Below the pieces are notes generated by a model. It was not told the origin of the DNA, did no database searches, and saw nothing but the letters and a program-made list of their open reading frames with translations. A program made the translations under genes and the position numbers. 64,000 bases of DNA, from the NCBI GenBank assembly GCA_965202895.1, contig OZ241901.1:186001-250000 (forward strand), given 5' to 3'. Shown here in pieces: positions 16,434 through 24,706 of the stretch. The DNA is from JAJDXW01 sp965202895. Its GTDB lineage: Bacteria > Pseudomonadota > Gammaproteobacteria > HK1. How positions within the stretch are numbered: the stretch's first letter is position 1; each line of letters begins with the position of its first letter.

Positions 16434-17504
16434 ATGCACGACGCCGCGTACAAAGGCCTGTTCTCCTGCCGTCGGATGGTCGAAGACCTGCTGCGCGGGT
16501 TCGTCGCCCCCGAGTGGAGCGATGCGCTCGACTTCTCGACCCTGGAGAAGCTGCCCGCGGAGTACGTGAGCGACGACCTCCGCCGGCGCCACGGCGACGT
16601 GGTGTGGCGGGTGCGCTTCCGGGACGAGACCTGGCTGTACCTGCTGGTGATGCTCGAATTCCAGTCCACGGCCGACCCGTACATGGCGGTGCGGATCCTG
16701 GTCTACACGGGGCTGCTGTACCAGGACCTCATCCGCCGCGGGGCGGTCGGCGACGGCGGGCGGCTGCCGCCGGTGCTGCCGATAGTGCTGTACAACGGTC
16801 GCCCCCGCTGGAGCGCCCCGGTCGAGGTGGGAGACCTCATCGCCCCGGTGGGAAAGGCGCTGGCGTGCTACCAGCCGTCGCAGCGGTACTTCCTGCTTGA
16901 CGAGGGGCGATGGGGGGAGGACGATCTGCCGCGCCGCAACCTGGTGTCGGCCTTGGTGGGGCTCGAGAACAGCGGCTCGGCGGAGAGCCTGTCGAAGTTG
17001 CTGGCGGCGCTGTCGGGGTGGCTGCGAAGTCCGGAGGACGACGAGCTGCGTCGGGCGTTCGCGGAGTGGATTCGGCGGGTGGTGCTGCCGGACCGGTTCG
17101 CCGGGGCCGCGCTGCCGGTGGTGCAGGCACTGGAAGGAGGAGAGGCGATGCTGGCGGAGAGCGTGAAGGAGTGGACCGAGCAGTGGTTTCGCGAAGGCCA
17201 GGAAAAGGGGATCGAACAAGGCATCGAACAGGGTCTGGAGCGGGGCCGGGAACAGGGGCTCGAACAGGGTCTGGAGCGGGGCCGGGAACAGGGCTTGGAG
17301 CGAGGTCTGGAGCGAGGTCGCGCCGAAGAACGGGCGCTGCTGTGTCGTTTGGCGGCGCGGAAGTTCGACGCCGAAACGGCCGAACGGCTTTCGGGGTTGC
17401 TGGAACGCCTCGCGGACCCGGAGCGCCTCGCCAAGGTCGGCGACTGGATCATCGAGTGCGGCACGGGCGCGGACCTGCTGGACCGCGTGGGGCGCCTCGC
17501 CTGA
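16434..17504 (+). CDS. Rpn family recombination-promoting nuclease (YhgA-like), copy 1
   Basis: The product has 356 residues from ATG 16434 (MHDAAYKGLFSCRRMVEDLL, the usual Rpn N-terminus). The PD-(D/E)XK core has D55 and E75-F-Q77 (VMLEFQST). The PVVLYNG-type strand appears as PIVLYNGRP. A variable C-terminal region of Glu-Gln-Gly-Leu-Glu-Arg-Gly repeats (about 260-300) leads to a DUF4351-like tail. E. coli Rpn proteins are DNA nucleases that promote RecA-independent recombination, and some act as anti-phage toxins held in check by an internally translated C-terminal protein. This gene has exactly such an internal start (ATG 17148, codon 239). The copy is intact. Confidence 0.88.
   Translation: MHDAAYKGLFSCRRMVEDLLRGFVAPEWSDALDFSTLEKLPAEYVSDDLRRRHGDVVWRVRFRDETWLYLLVMLEFQSTADPYMAVRILVYTGLLYQDLIRRGAVGDGGRLPPVLPIVLYNGRPRWSAPVEVGDLIAPVGKALACYQPSQRYFLLDEGRWGEDDLPRRNLVSALVGLENSGSAESLSKLLAALSGWLRSPEDDELRRAFAEWIRRVVLPDRFAGAALPVVQALEGGEAMLAESVKEWTEQWFREGQEKGIEQGIEQGLERGREQGLEQGLERGREQGLERGLERGRAEERALLCRLAARKFDAETAERLSGLLERLADPERLAKVGDWIIECGTGADLLDRVGRLA
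17134..17140 (+). promoter_or_regulatory. Strong internal Shine-Dalgarno in rpn copy 1
   Basis: AAGGAGG lies within codons for Leu-Glu-Gly-Gly, seven bases before ATG 17148. It is a better ribosome binding site than anything upstream of the full-length start at 16434. It is retained in the second copy at 20765-20771. Confidence 0.7.
17148..17504 (+). CDS. Intragenic in-frame ORF, RpnS-like antitoxin candidate, copy 1
   Basis: The ORF encodes 118 residues identical to the C-terminus of the Rpn protein, starting MLAESVKEWTEQWFREGQEK and containing the repeats and the DUF4351-like tail but not the nuclease core. The start has AAGGAGG at 7-base spacing. In published E. coli RpnL/RpnS pairs, the small C-terminal product blocks the toxic nuclease; the layout here is the same, the function is inferred. 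Confidence 0.6.
   Translation: MLAESVKEWTEQWFREGQEKGIEQGIEQGLERGREQGLEQGLERGREQGLERGLERGRAEERALLCRLAARKFDAETAERLSGLLERLADPERLAKVGDWIIECGTGADLLDRVGRLA
17211..17330 (+). repeat. Variable 36-bp-type repeats in rpn C-terminal region
   Basis: Degenerate units encode EQGLERGREQGL. The first Rpn copy has one 12-residue unit more than the second copy, an exact 36-bp difference. This is the part shared by full-length and intragenic products. Confidence 0.8.
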
Positions 17505-17614
17505 CCGGTCCCCCCGTCCCTTGGCGCCCGGAACCCGCCGGCAAGGCCGGCCACTGCCGGGCAGGCGGTGGGGCGATTCGGGGGTTGGCATGGTTCGCGG
17601 GCGGATCAAGGTCG

Positions 17615-17665
17615 ATGCAGCCTCTCGAAGCCGTTGGTTTCACGGAAGCGGGGTTCCCGAAGTGA
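17615..17665 (+). CDS. Possible 16-residue leader peptide, ATPase copy 2
   Basis: The ORF MQPLEAVGFTEAGFPK stops in a GTGA overlap with the ATPase start at 17662, as in the other two copies. Confidence 0.35.
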   Translation: MQPLEAVGFTEAGFPK

Positions 17666-19431
17666 CCGCTGCCTGGCCGCGCATCCCCTACGGCGAGATG
17701 TCGTTCCCGCGCATCCGCAGGAACGGTTGGCTGTACGTGGACAAGACCCGCTACCTGCGTCCGCTTGAAGACGAGCGCTACGCCTTCTTCATCCGCCCCC
17801 GGCGCTTCGGCAAGTCCTGCTGGCTGTCGCTGCTGGAGTGCTACTACGGGCGGCACTGGGCGCACGAGTTCGATGACTTGTTCGGAGACACCGACATCGG
17901 GCGCGCGCCCACCGCCGAGCGCGGGCGCTACGTCGTGGTGCGCTTCGACTTCTCCGCTTTCAACGACAAGCTGGAGACCCTGGAGGAGCGCTTCGAGGGC
18001 TACTGCCATACCAAGCTCCGCTACGCGCTGGAGCGGCATCCGGACCTGTTCCCCGAGGCGCCGCTCCGGCGCATCCTCGCCCCGCCCGCCATCGACGGCC
18101 GGCTTACTGAATTGTTCGCATACGCTGGAGAGCACGGCATCCCGCTTTACCTGCTCATCGACGAGTACGATAATTTCGCCAACACGGTGCTGGTACACCG
18201 GGGGCGGGAGGCCTACGAGTCGTTCACCCACGGCGGGGGTTTCTACCGCAACTTCTTCGCCGCCCTGAAGGCCGGGACCGGCGAGGCGGGCGGCCTCGAA
18301 CGGCTGTTCATCACCGGGGTCTCGCCCATCACGATGGACGACGTGACCAGCGGCTTCAACATCGGCGCCAACGTCACCCTCGGCCCGAAGTTCAACGGGA
18401 TGCTCGGCTTCACCGAGCCGGAGGTGCGCGGCCTGCTGGAGCTCTACCGGGACCGGGGCGCGTTCAGCCAGGACGTGGACGCGGCCCTCGACGTAATGCG
18501 CGAGTGGTACAACGGCTACCGCTTTGCCAAGACCGCCACCGGCGACCTCTACAACACCGACATGGTGCTCTACTACATCAAGCATTCCATCCCGAACGAG
18601 CCGATGCCGGACGATCTCATCGACACCAACATTCGCATCGACTACACGAAGCTGCGCCACCTGCTGCTGGTGAATCAACGGGTGAGCGCGGGCGCGAGGC
18701 GGCTCAACGGCAACTTCGACCTGCTGCGCCACGTCATCGGCGAGGGGGAGGCGGAGGCCGACATCAGCTTGAGCTTCCCGCTGGATGAGCTCGACGAGCC
18801 GGAGAACTTCCTCTCGCTGCTGTACTACTTCGGCCTGCTGAGCATCCGCGGGGTGTCGGGGGGGACGACCCGGCTGGGCATTCCGAACCAGACGGTGCGC
18901 CGGCTGATGTACGGGTACCTGCGCAGGGCGTACCGGGACGTGGGGGTGTTCTCGGTGAGCCACCACCACTTCTCGGGGCTGGTCAGGAGAATGGCCTACA
19001 AGGGCGAATGGCGCCCGGCAGTCGAGTACATCGCCGAGGCCCTGGCCGAGCAGACGGGGATCCGGGACTACCTCGACGGGGAGAAGGTGGTGCAGGCGTT
19101 CCTGGCCGCGCACTTCAGCATGGTGGGGCAGTTCGTCATCCACACCGAGCGGGAGTTGAACAAGGGCTACGCGGACCTGTACCTGGAGCCGTTCGTGGCG
19201 CAGTACCCGGACATCGGGTACGGGTACGTCGTCGAGGTGAAGTACCTGAAGCGGGGCGAGCGGGTGGATGCCTCGGTGGTGGGGGAAAGGCTGAGCGAGG
19301 CGCGGGCGCAGGTTGTGGGCTATCTGGCGGACGAGGGGCTGCGGCGTCTCGCGCCCTCGGTGCGGCACGTCGGGTTGGCGGTGGTGTTCCACGGGTGGGA
19401 GCTGGCCGCCTGCGAGGCGGTGGAGGCGTAG
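17662..19431 (+). CDS. AAA-ATPase_like / PDDEXK_9 protein, copy 2
   Basis: The 589-residue copy is nearly identical to copy 1, with one residue fewer in a Gly-rich loop (GTGEAGG instead of GTGGEGGG). P-loop-like RPRRFGKS, LLIDEYDNFAN and the D...E-V-K nuclease residues are all kept. Small clusters of change (for example FNDKLETLEERFE against FDDTLETLRERFE) look like gene-conversion patches. It lies 157 bp after Rpn copy 1. Confidence 0.85.
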   Translation: MTAAWPRIPYGEMSFPRIRRNGWLYVDKTRYLRPLEDERYAFFIRPRRFGKSCWLSLLECYYGRHWAHEFDDLFGDTDIGRAPTAERGRYVVVRFDFSAFNDKLETLEERFEGYCHTKLRYALERHPDLFPEAPLRRILAPPAIDGRLTELFAYAGEHGIPLYLLIDEYDNFANTVLVHRGREAYESFTHGGGFYRNFFAALKAGTGEAGGLERLFITGVSPITMDDVTSGFNIGANVTLGPKFNGMLGFTEPEVRGLLELYRDRGAFSQDVDAALDVMREWYNGYRFAKTATGDLYNTDMVLYYIKHSIPNEPMPDDLIDTNIRIDYTKLRHLLLVNQRVSAGARRLNGNFDLLRHVIGEGEAEADISLSFPLDELDEPENFLSLLYYFGLLSIRGVSGGTTRLGIPNQTVRRLMYGYLRRAYRDVGVFSVSHHHFSGLVRRMAYKGEWRPAVEYIAEALAEQTGIRDYLDGEKVVQAFLAAHFSMVGQFVIHTERELNKGYADLYLEPFVAQYPDIGYGYVVEVKYLKRGERVDASVVGERLSEARAQVVGYLADEGLRRLAPSVRHVGLAVVFHGWELAACEAVEA

Positions 19432-20064
19432 GCGGCAAATCCCGGGCGGCGAAGCAATCGAAAGTCCCGACGTACCCCGGCGCGGCCGGGAGGGCCGTCT
19501 CCAGCGTAGCGGCGGCGAGCGGCGGCCATGACCCCCGCGGCGCGGTGGCGGGCATGAGCGCCTCGGCCAGGACCACGAAGGCCCCGCCCTCGCAAACCCG
19601 GACGACGGCCGACGGGGCGATGTGCAGCTCGAACTTCAGCACGCGATGGACTTGGCTTCAGCCTCTTTGCAAGGAGCCAATCATGACGCCATCGCCAACT
19701 CACAGGCAGGATCATGAACCTCCGGCTTCGTGCGATATCCGGGCGGGGCTTCCGCCTTCGCGCGGTCGTCGTCGCGTCGAGCACGGGCCTCGCGAAGGAT
19801 TCGGGGCCGGCTCCGGGCGGGGGGATGGCGCGGCAGGTGCGAAACCGGCGCGATGCCGAAGATGCCGAGCCGGTTGCCTCGGGGGAAGGGGAGCCGACGT
19901 CGAATCGTTCGGTGGGCGCAGGGCGGACGGCGCCGGGGGGACGTGCGATGGGAAAACGGAGCGGTCTACGCGGGGTCCCGCCGCACGAAACGCGCTCCGG
20001 TCGCCTACGCCTTTCGAGCCCGGCGCCGGCATCGCCGCGCCCCGGGCGGCGCTATGGTGTCCCC
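19432..20064. other. Spacer between ATPase copy 2 and Rpn copy 2
   Basis: Duplicate of 15801-16433, with the same length and the same IS1380-end-like motif. No gene is supported. Confidence 0.5.
19710..19743 (-). repeat. IS1380-type terminal-repeat-like sequence, copy 2
   Basis: Second instance of the motif at 16079-16112, carried by the tandem duplication and matching the IS end at 42576. Confidence 0.6.
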
Positions 20065-21099
20065 ATGCACGACGCCGCGTACAAGGGCCTGTTCTCCTGC
20101 CGTCGGATGGTCGAAGACCTGCTGCGCGGGTTCGTCGCCCCCGAGTGGAGCGATGCGCTCGACTTCTCGACCCTGGAGAAGCTGCCCGCGGAGTACGTGA
20201 GCGACGACCTTCGCCGGCGCCACGGCGACGTGGTGTGGCGGGTGCGCTTCCGGGACGAGACGTGGCTGTACCTGCTGGTGATGCTCGAATTCCAGTCCAC
20301 GGCCGACCGGTACATGGCGGTGCGGATCCTGGTCTACACCGGGCTGCTGTACCAGGACCTCATCCGCCGCGGGGCGCTCGGCGACGGCGGGCGGCTGCCG
20401 CCGGTGCTGCCGGTGGTGCTGTACAACGGCCGTCCGGGCTGGACCGCGCCGGTCGAGGTGGCGGACCTCATCGCCCCGGCAGGGAAAGCGTTGACGCGCT
20501 TCCAGCCGTCGCAGCGGTACTTCCTGCTTGACGAGGGGCGGTGAGGGGAGGACGATCTGCCGCGCCGCAATCTGGTGTCGGCCTTGGTGGGGCTCGAGAA
20601 CAGCGGCTCGGCGGAGAGCCTGTCGAAGTTGCTGGCGGCGCTGTCGGGGTGGCTGCGAAGTCCGGAGGACGACGAGCTGCGTCGGGCGTTCGCGGAGTGG
20701 ATTCGGCGGGTGGTGCTGCCGGACCGGTTCGCCGGGGCCGCGCTGCCGGTGGTGCAGGCACTGGAAGGAGGAGAGGCGATGCTGGCGGAGAGCGTGAAGG
20801 AGTGGACCGAACAGTGGTTCCGCGAAGGCCAGGAAAAGGGCATCGAACAAGGCATCGAACAGGGTCTGGAGCGGGGCCGGGAACAGGGCTTGGAGCGAGG
20901 TCTGGAGCGAGGTCGCGCCGAAGAACGGGCGCTGCTGTGTCGTTTGGCGGCGCGGAAGTTCGACGCCGAAACGGCCGAACGGCTTTCGGGGTTGCTGGAA
21001 CGCCTCGCGGACCCGGAGCGCCTCGCCGAGGTCGGCGACTGGATCATCGAGTGCGGCACGGGTGCGGACCTGCTGAACCGCGTGGGGCGCCTCGCCTGA
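20065..21099 (+). pseudogene. Rpn family nuclease, copy 2, interrupted by a nonsense codon
   Basis: Same gene as 16434-17504, but codon 160 is TGA at 20542-20544 where copy 1 has TGG (DEGRWGEDD becomes DEGR-stop). The product would be a 159-residue N-terminal piece that still contains D55 and E75-F-Q77. Beyond the stop the frame is intact to 21099, apart from a clean 36-bp deletion of one C-terminal repeat. The internal Shine-Dalgarno and ATG at 20779 are preserved. Confidence 0.85.
20779..21099 (+). CDS. Intragenic ORF, RpnS-like antitoxin candidate, copy 2
   Basis: The ORF encodes 106 residues starting MLAESVKEWTEQWF, with AAGGAGG at 20765-20771, seven bases upstream. It stays open although the full-length Rpn frame is broken upstream. 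It has one 12-residue repeat unit fewer than copy 1, so the two candidate antitoxins differ in the variable part. Confidence 0.55.
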   Translation: MLAESVKEWTEQWFREGQEKGIEQGIEQGLERGREQGLERGLERGRAEERALLCRLAARKFDAETAERLSGLLERLADPERLAEVGDWIIECGTGADLLNRVGRLA

Positions 21100-21209
21100 C
21101 CGGTCCCCCCGTCCCTTGGCGCCCGGAACCCGCCGGCAAGGCCGGCCACTGCCGGGCAGGCGGTGGGGCGATTCGGGGGTTGGCATGGTTCGCGGGCGGA
21201 TCAAGGTCG

Positions 21210-21260
21210 ATGCAGCCTCTCGAAGCCGTTGGTTTCACGGAAGCGGGGTTCCCGAAGTGA
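21210..21260 (+). CDS. Possible 16-residue leader peptide, ATPase copy 3
   Basis: The ORF is identical to that before copy 2 and overlaps the ATPase GTG 21257 as GTGA. Confidence 0.35.
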   Translation: MQPLEAVGFTEAGFPK

Positions 21261-23071
21261 CCGCTGCCTGGCCGCGCATCCCCTACGGCGAGATGTCGTT
21301 CCCGCGCATCCGCAGGAACGGTTGGCTGTACGTGGACAAGACCCGCTACCTGCGTCCGCTCGAAGACGAGCGCTACGCCTTCTTCATCCGCCCCCGGCGC
21401 TTCGGCAAGTCCTGCTGGCTGTCGCTGCTGGAGTGCTACTACGGGCGGCACTGGGCGCACGAGTTCGATGACTTGTTCGGAGACACCGACATCGGGCGCG
21501 CGCCCACCGCCGAGCGCGGGCGCTACGTCGTGGTGCGCTTCGACTTCTCCGCCTTCGACGATACCCCGGACACCTTGCGCGAGCGCTTCGAGGGCTACTG
21601 CCATACCAAGCTCCGCTACGCGCTGGAGCGGCATCCGGACCTGTTCCCCGAGGCGCCGCTCCGGCGCATCCTCGCCCCGCCCGCCATCGACGGCCGGCTT
21701 ACTGAATTGTTCGCATACGCTGGAGAGCACGGCATCCCGCTTTACCTGCTCATCGACGAGTACGATAATTTCGCCAACACGGTGCTGGTACACCGGGGGC
21801 GGGAGGCCTACGAGTCGTTCACCCACGGCGGGGGTTTCTACCGCAACTTCTTCGCCGCCCTGAAGGCCGGGACCGGCGAGGCGGGCGGCCTCGAACGGCT
21901 GTTCATCACCGGGGTCTCGCCCATCACGATGGACGACGTGACCAGCGGCTTCAACATCGGCGCCAACGTCACCCTCGGCCCGAAGTTCAACGGGATGCTC
22001 GGCTTCACCGAGCCGGAGGTGCGCGGCCTGCTGGAGCTCTACCGGGACCGGGGCGCGTTCAACCAGGACGTGGACGCAGCCCTCGACGTGATGCGCGAGT
22101 GGTACAACGGCTACCGCTTCTCCGAGGACGCCACCGGCGACCTCTACAATACCGACATGGTGCTCTACTACATCAAGCACTCCATCCCGAACGAGCCGAT
22201 GCCGCGCCGGCTCATCGACGGCAACGTTCGCATCGACTACACGAAGCTGCGCCACCTGCTGCTGGTGAACCAACGGGTGAGCGCGGGCGCGAGGCAGCTC
22301 AACGGCAACTTCGACCTGCTGCGCCACGTCATCGGCGAGGGGGAGGCGGAGGCCGACCTGAATCTCAGCTTCCCCCTGGACCGGCTCGACGCCCCGGAGA
22401 ATTTCCTCTCCCTGCTGTACTACTTCGGCCTGCTGAGCATCCGCGGGGTGTCGGGGGGGACGACCCGGCTGGGGATCCCGAACCAGACGGTGCGCCGGCT
22501 GATGTACGGGTACCTGCGCGATGCGTACCGGGACGTGGGGGTGTTCTCGGTGAGCCACCACCACTTCTCGGGCTTGGTCAGGAGAATGGCCTACAAGGGC
22601 GAATGGCGTCCGGCGTTGGAGCACATCGCCGAGGCCCTGGCCGAGCAGACGGGGGTCCGGGACTACCTCGACGGGGAGAAGGTGGTGCAGGCGTTCCTGG
22701 CCGCGCACTTCAGCATGGTGGGGCAGTTCGTCATCCACACCGAACGGGAGTTGAACAAGGGCTACGCGGACCTGTACCTGGAGCCGTTCGTGGCGCAGTA
22801 CCCGGACATCGGGTACGGGTACGTCGTCGAGGTGAAGTACCTGAAGCGGGGCGAGCGGGTGGATGCCTCGGTGGTGGGGGAAAGGCTGAGCGAGGCGCGG
22901 GCGCAGGTTGCGGGCTATCTGGCGGACGAGGGGCTGCGGCGTCTCGCGCCCTCGGTGCGGCACGTCGGGTTGGCGGTGGTGTTCCACGGGTGGGAGCTGG
23001 CCGCCTGCGAGGCGGTGGAGGCGGGAACGGACGACGGGAAGGATGCCGGGGCGGGCAGGTCGGGAACGTGA
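21257..23071 (+). CDS. AAA-ATPase_like / PDDEXK_9 protein, copy 3, altered C-terminus
   Basis: The product has 604 residues. It matches copies 1 and 2 with patches of divergence (YRFSEDATGD, MPRRLIDGNVR, LNLSFPLDRLDAPEN), again with all ATPase and nuclease motifs. Homology ends at 23023: where the others have EAVEA-stop, this one continues GTDDGKDAGAGRSGT to a TGA that overlaps the GTG of a glycosyltransferase gene. The array was therefore joined to glycan DNA exactly at the end of the ATPase gene. Confidence 0.85.
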   Translation: MTAAWPRIPYGEMSFPRIRRNGWLYVDKTRYLRPLEDERYAFFIRPRRFGKSCWLSLLECYYGRHWAHEFDDLFGDTDIGRAPTAERGRYVVVRFDFSAFDDTPDTLRERFEGYCHTKLRYALERHPDLFPEAPLRRILAPPAIDGRLTELFAYAGEHGIPLYLLIDEYDNFANTVLVHRGREAYESFTHGGGFYRNFFAALKAGTGEAGGLERLFITGVSPITMDDVTSGFNIGANVTLGPKFNGMLGFTEPEVRGLLELYRDRGAFNQDVDAALDVMREWYNGYRFSEDATGDLYNTDMVLYYIKHSIPNEPMPRRLIDGNVRIDYTKLRHLLLVNQRVSAGARQLNGNFDLLRHVIGEGEAEADLNLSFPLDRLDAPENFLSLLYYFGLLSIRGVSGGTTRLGIPNQTVRRLMYGYLRDAYRDVGVFSVSHHHFSGLVRRMAYKGEWRPALEHIAEALAEQTGVRDYLDGEKVVQAFLAAHFSMVGQFVIHTERELNKGYADLYLEPFVAQYPDIGYGYVVEVKYLKRGERVDASVVGERLSEARAQVAGYLADEGLRRLAPSVRHVGLAVVFHGWELAACEAVEAGTDDGKDAGAGRSGT

Positions 23072-23964
23072 ACGAAGACCTTGCCGATCCGATTCGGGTC
23101 GTCGACTCGGCCGCCACGTCGAGTGTCCCTGGAGAACTGTATCTCTACTGGCACCAAGGGTGGAGAAATGCACCGGATATCGTGAAACGGTGCGCCGAGA
23201 CATGGACGACGCGGAATCCATCCTGGGCCGTGAATCTTCTGGACAAAGACAACATCGAAGAGAGAATTACTATTCCCTCTACCGTGAAATCATTGAATTT
23301 GCCACTGCCGGCATTATCCGATATCATACGATTGATCCTGCTGAAACAGGGGGGGGTATACGCAGATGCTACCCTTTGGTGTGCAAGACCTCTGGACGAT
23401 TGGCTTGAACCGGCATGTCGGCCAGCAGGATTCTTCGGCTATGACAGGCCGGCAATCGATCGCCCCATTGCCAGTTGGTTTCTGGCTGCTGCTCCCGGTT
23501 CCCGGATCGTCTCTCTCTGGCACGCTTGGACGCTTCGCCTTGCAACCAGGACAAAATGGTATTCGAGAGCATCACGTTTACCATGCCGAGGTTTATTTTC
23601 ATGGATGATGCCGCGAGGCTTGTCGATGCCGACAGGTGACCAGCCGGAAGACGACAATTATTTCTGGATTCACGCACTCTTCCAATTGCTTCTGGATAGT
23701 GACGCTGAATTTCGCGAGCTTTGGTCGTCCGTGCCTGAAATCAGCGCAGATGGTCCGCATATCCTGCAAAGATTCGGTTTGTTGAATCCTGTAAACATGG
23801 ATGCTCTGGCGCATATCGAGAATACGAAGGCAAACGTCTATAAGCTGACCCGAAGGGAAGTGATTCCTTCCGACATTTCCGGAACGATCCTGGACGCCCT
23901 TTATCGTTCGCATCCCGTATCGGCCCGTCGCCAAGCCGTACAGGAAGCCCACAGGCCCGCATAA
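23068..23964 (+). CDS. Capsular polysaccharide synthesis glycosyltransferase (Caps_synth/GT32-like)
   Basis: The 298-residue product starts at GTG 23068 in a GTGA overlap with the third ATPase. ELYLYWHQGWRNAPDIVKRC is the typical opening strand of this family, followed by LSDIIRLILLKQGGVYADAT, where ADAT takes the place of the DXD metal/sugar-nucleotide motif region. Base composition is lower in GC than the ATPase before it and similar to the 6-12 kb glycan genes, from which the array separates it. A run of eight G at 23349-23356 lies in the catalytic region. Confidence 0.82.
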   Translation: MNEDLADPIRVVDSAATSSVPGELYLYWHQGWRNAPDIVKRCAETWTTRNPSWAVNLLDKDNIEERITIPSTVKSLNLPLPALSDIIRLILLKQGGVYADATLWCARPLDDWLEPACRPAGFFGYDRPAIDRPIASWFLAAAPGSRIVSLWHAWTLRLATRTKWYSRASRLPCRGLFSWMMPRGLSMPTGDQPEDDNYFWIHALFQLLLDSDAEFRELWSSVPEISADGPHILQRFGLLNPVNMDALAHIENTKANVYKLTRREVIPSDISGTILDALYRSHPVSARRQAVQEAHRPA

Positions 23965-24094
23965 GCATCCCATCGGGGTCTTCCGCAGAAGAAGATCCGG
24001 GCGCCGCCCCTCCCCCGCCCTGGTACGCGGATGCCCGCGGCGGACAGGTTGCGGGCGCATCGGGCGGTTCCGGCGGCGTTCCAGACGTCGCAGA

Positions 24095-24706
24095 TCACGA
24101 GGAGTTCGCCCGCCTCATGGGCCTGCTCAAGTCGTATGGACAGTCCTTGCGGTAACGAAAGGCAGCTTCGATCAGGAATTCGAGCGTTCTCCCGTTTATC
24201 TTTCCCCATGGAACGACCGAGATCCTGACGTCGGATTTCACAAGGTTGTCGATGATGCGATCAGGCATGTATGGATACCGACGCTCGTACTCTGCCCGTC
24301 CATCGACATGCGTCCATGACGCAACGTCCGGATACAACAGCTTCTTTTCTTCATCCCCATGGGGCGCAGTGAATTGATCGTCGGAGATCCCCGGGAGGTT
24401 GATGACCACCATCCCCGATCGCCTGTTCACCGAACCGTCGTACATGCTCGAATGAATTTCCCAATCGACGTGTTTTCGGCGCCTCGTCTCTCTCCCGACC
24501 AAAACGACGGTGACCGTCGAGTCCCTGAGATACCTGTCTCTGATCTCGCGACGGATCTGCTGATCGGTCCACTCGTCCGGAATATCGCCCGTGTCGACGG
24601 ACCGATCCACGAATATGGAATACTCTTCCCCGAATTCGACCAACTTCTCCTTGTACCATTGGTCATTACCGTGATGATGGCTGATGAATACCTTATGCAT
24701 CGTCAT
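24095..24706 (-). CDS. TIR-like domain protein (DUF1863/MTH538, ThsB-type)
   Basis: The product has 203 residues (201 if the second ATG at 24700 is used, which has GGGAG at better spacing). The N-terminus MHKVFISHHHGNDQWYKEKL and the later VTVVLVGRETRRRKHVDWEI are signatures of the DUF1863 TIR-like family, with E83 in the position of the TIR catalytic glutamate. In Thoeris, ThsB proteins of this family make a cyclic-ADP-ribose-type signal after phage infection. The C-terminal part (PDRIIDNLVKSDVRISVVPW) has no recognised domain. It overlaps the SLOG gene stop by a few bases and is the last gene of a three-gene minus-strand operon. Confidence 0.8.
   Translation of the reverse strand: MTMHKVFISHHHGNDQWYKEKLVEFGEEYSIFVDRSVDTGDIPDEWTDQQIRREIRDRYLRDSTVTVVLVGRETRRRKHVDWEIHSSMYDGSVNRRSGMVVINLPGISDDQFTAPHGDEEKKLLYPDVASWTHVDGRAEYERRYPYMPDRIIDNLVKSDVRISVVPWGKINGRTLEFLIEAAFRYRKDCPYDLSRPMRRANSS

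Larger units (their letters stand above)
13953..23023 (+). repeat. Tandem array of ATPase-Rpn units (2.5 copies, 3.6 kb each)
   Basis: Three copies of one ATPase gene and two of an Rpn gene alternate head to tail. ATPase starts lie at 14028, 17662 and 21257 (offsets 3634 and 3595). The 39-bp difference is fully explained by one codon in the ATPase and a 36-bp deletion in the second Rpn; both ATPase-to-Rpn spacers are 633 bp. Copies differ by few substitutions. Left homology begins near 13953 and right homology ends at 23023, two bases from where the other copies have their stop. Confidence 0.9.
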
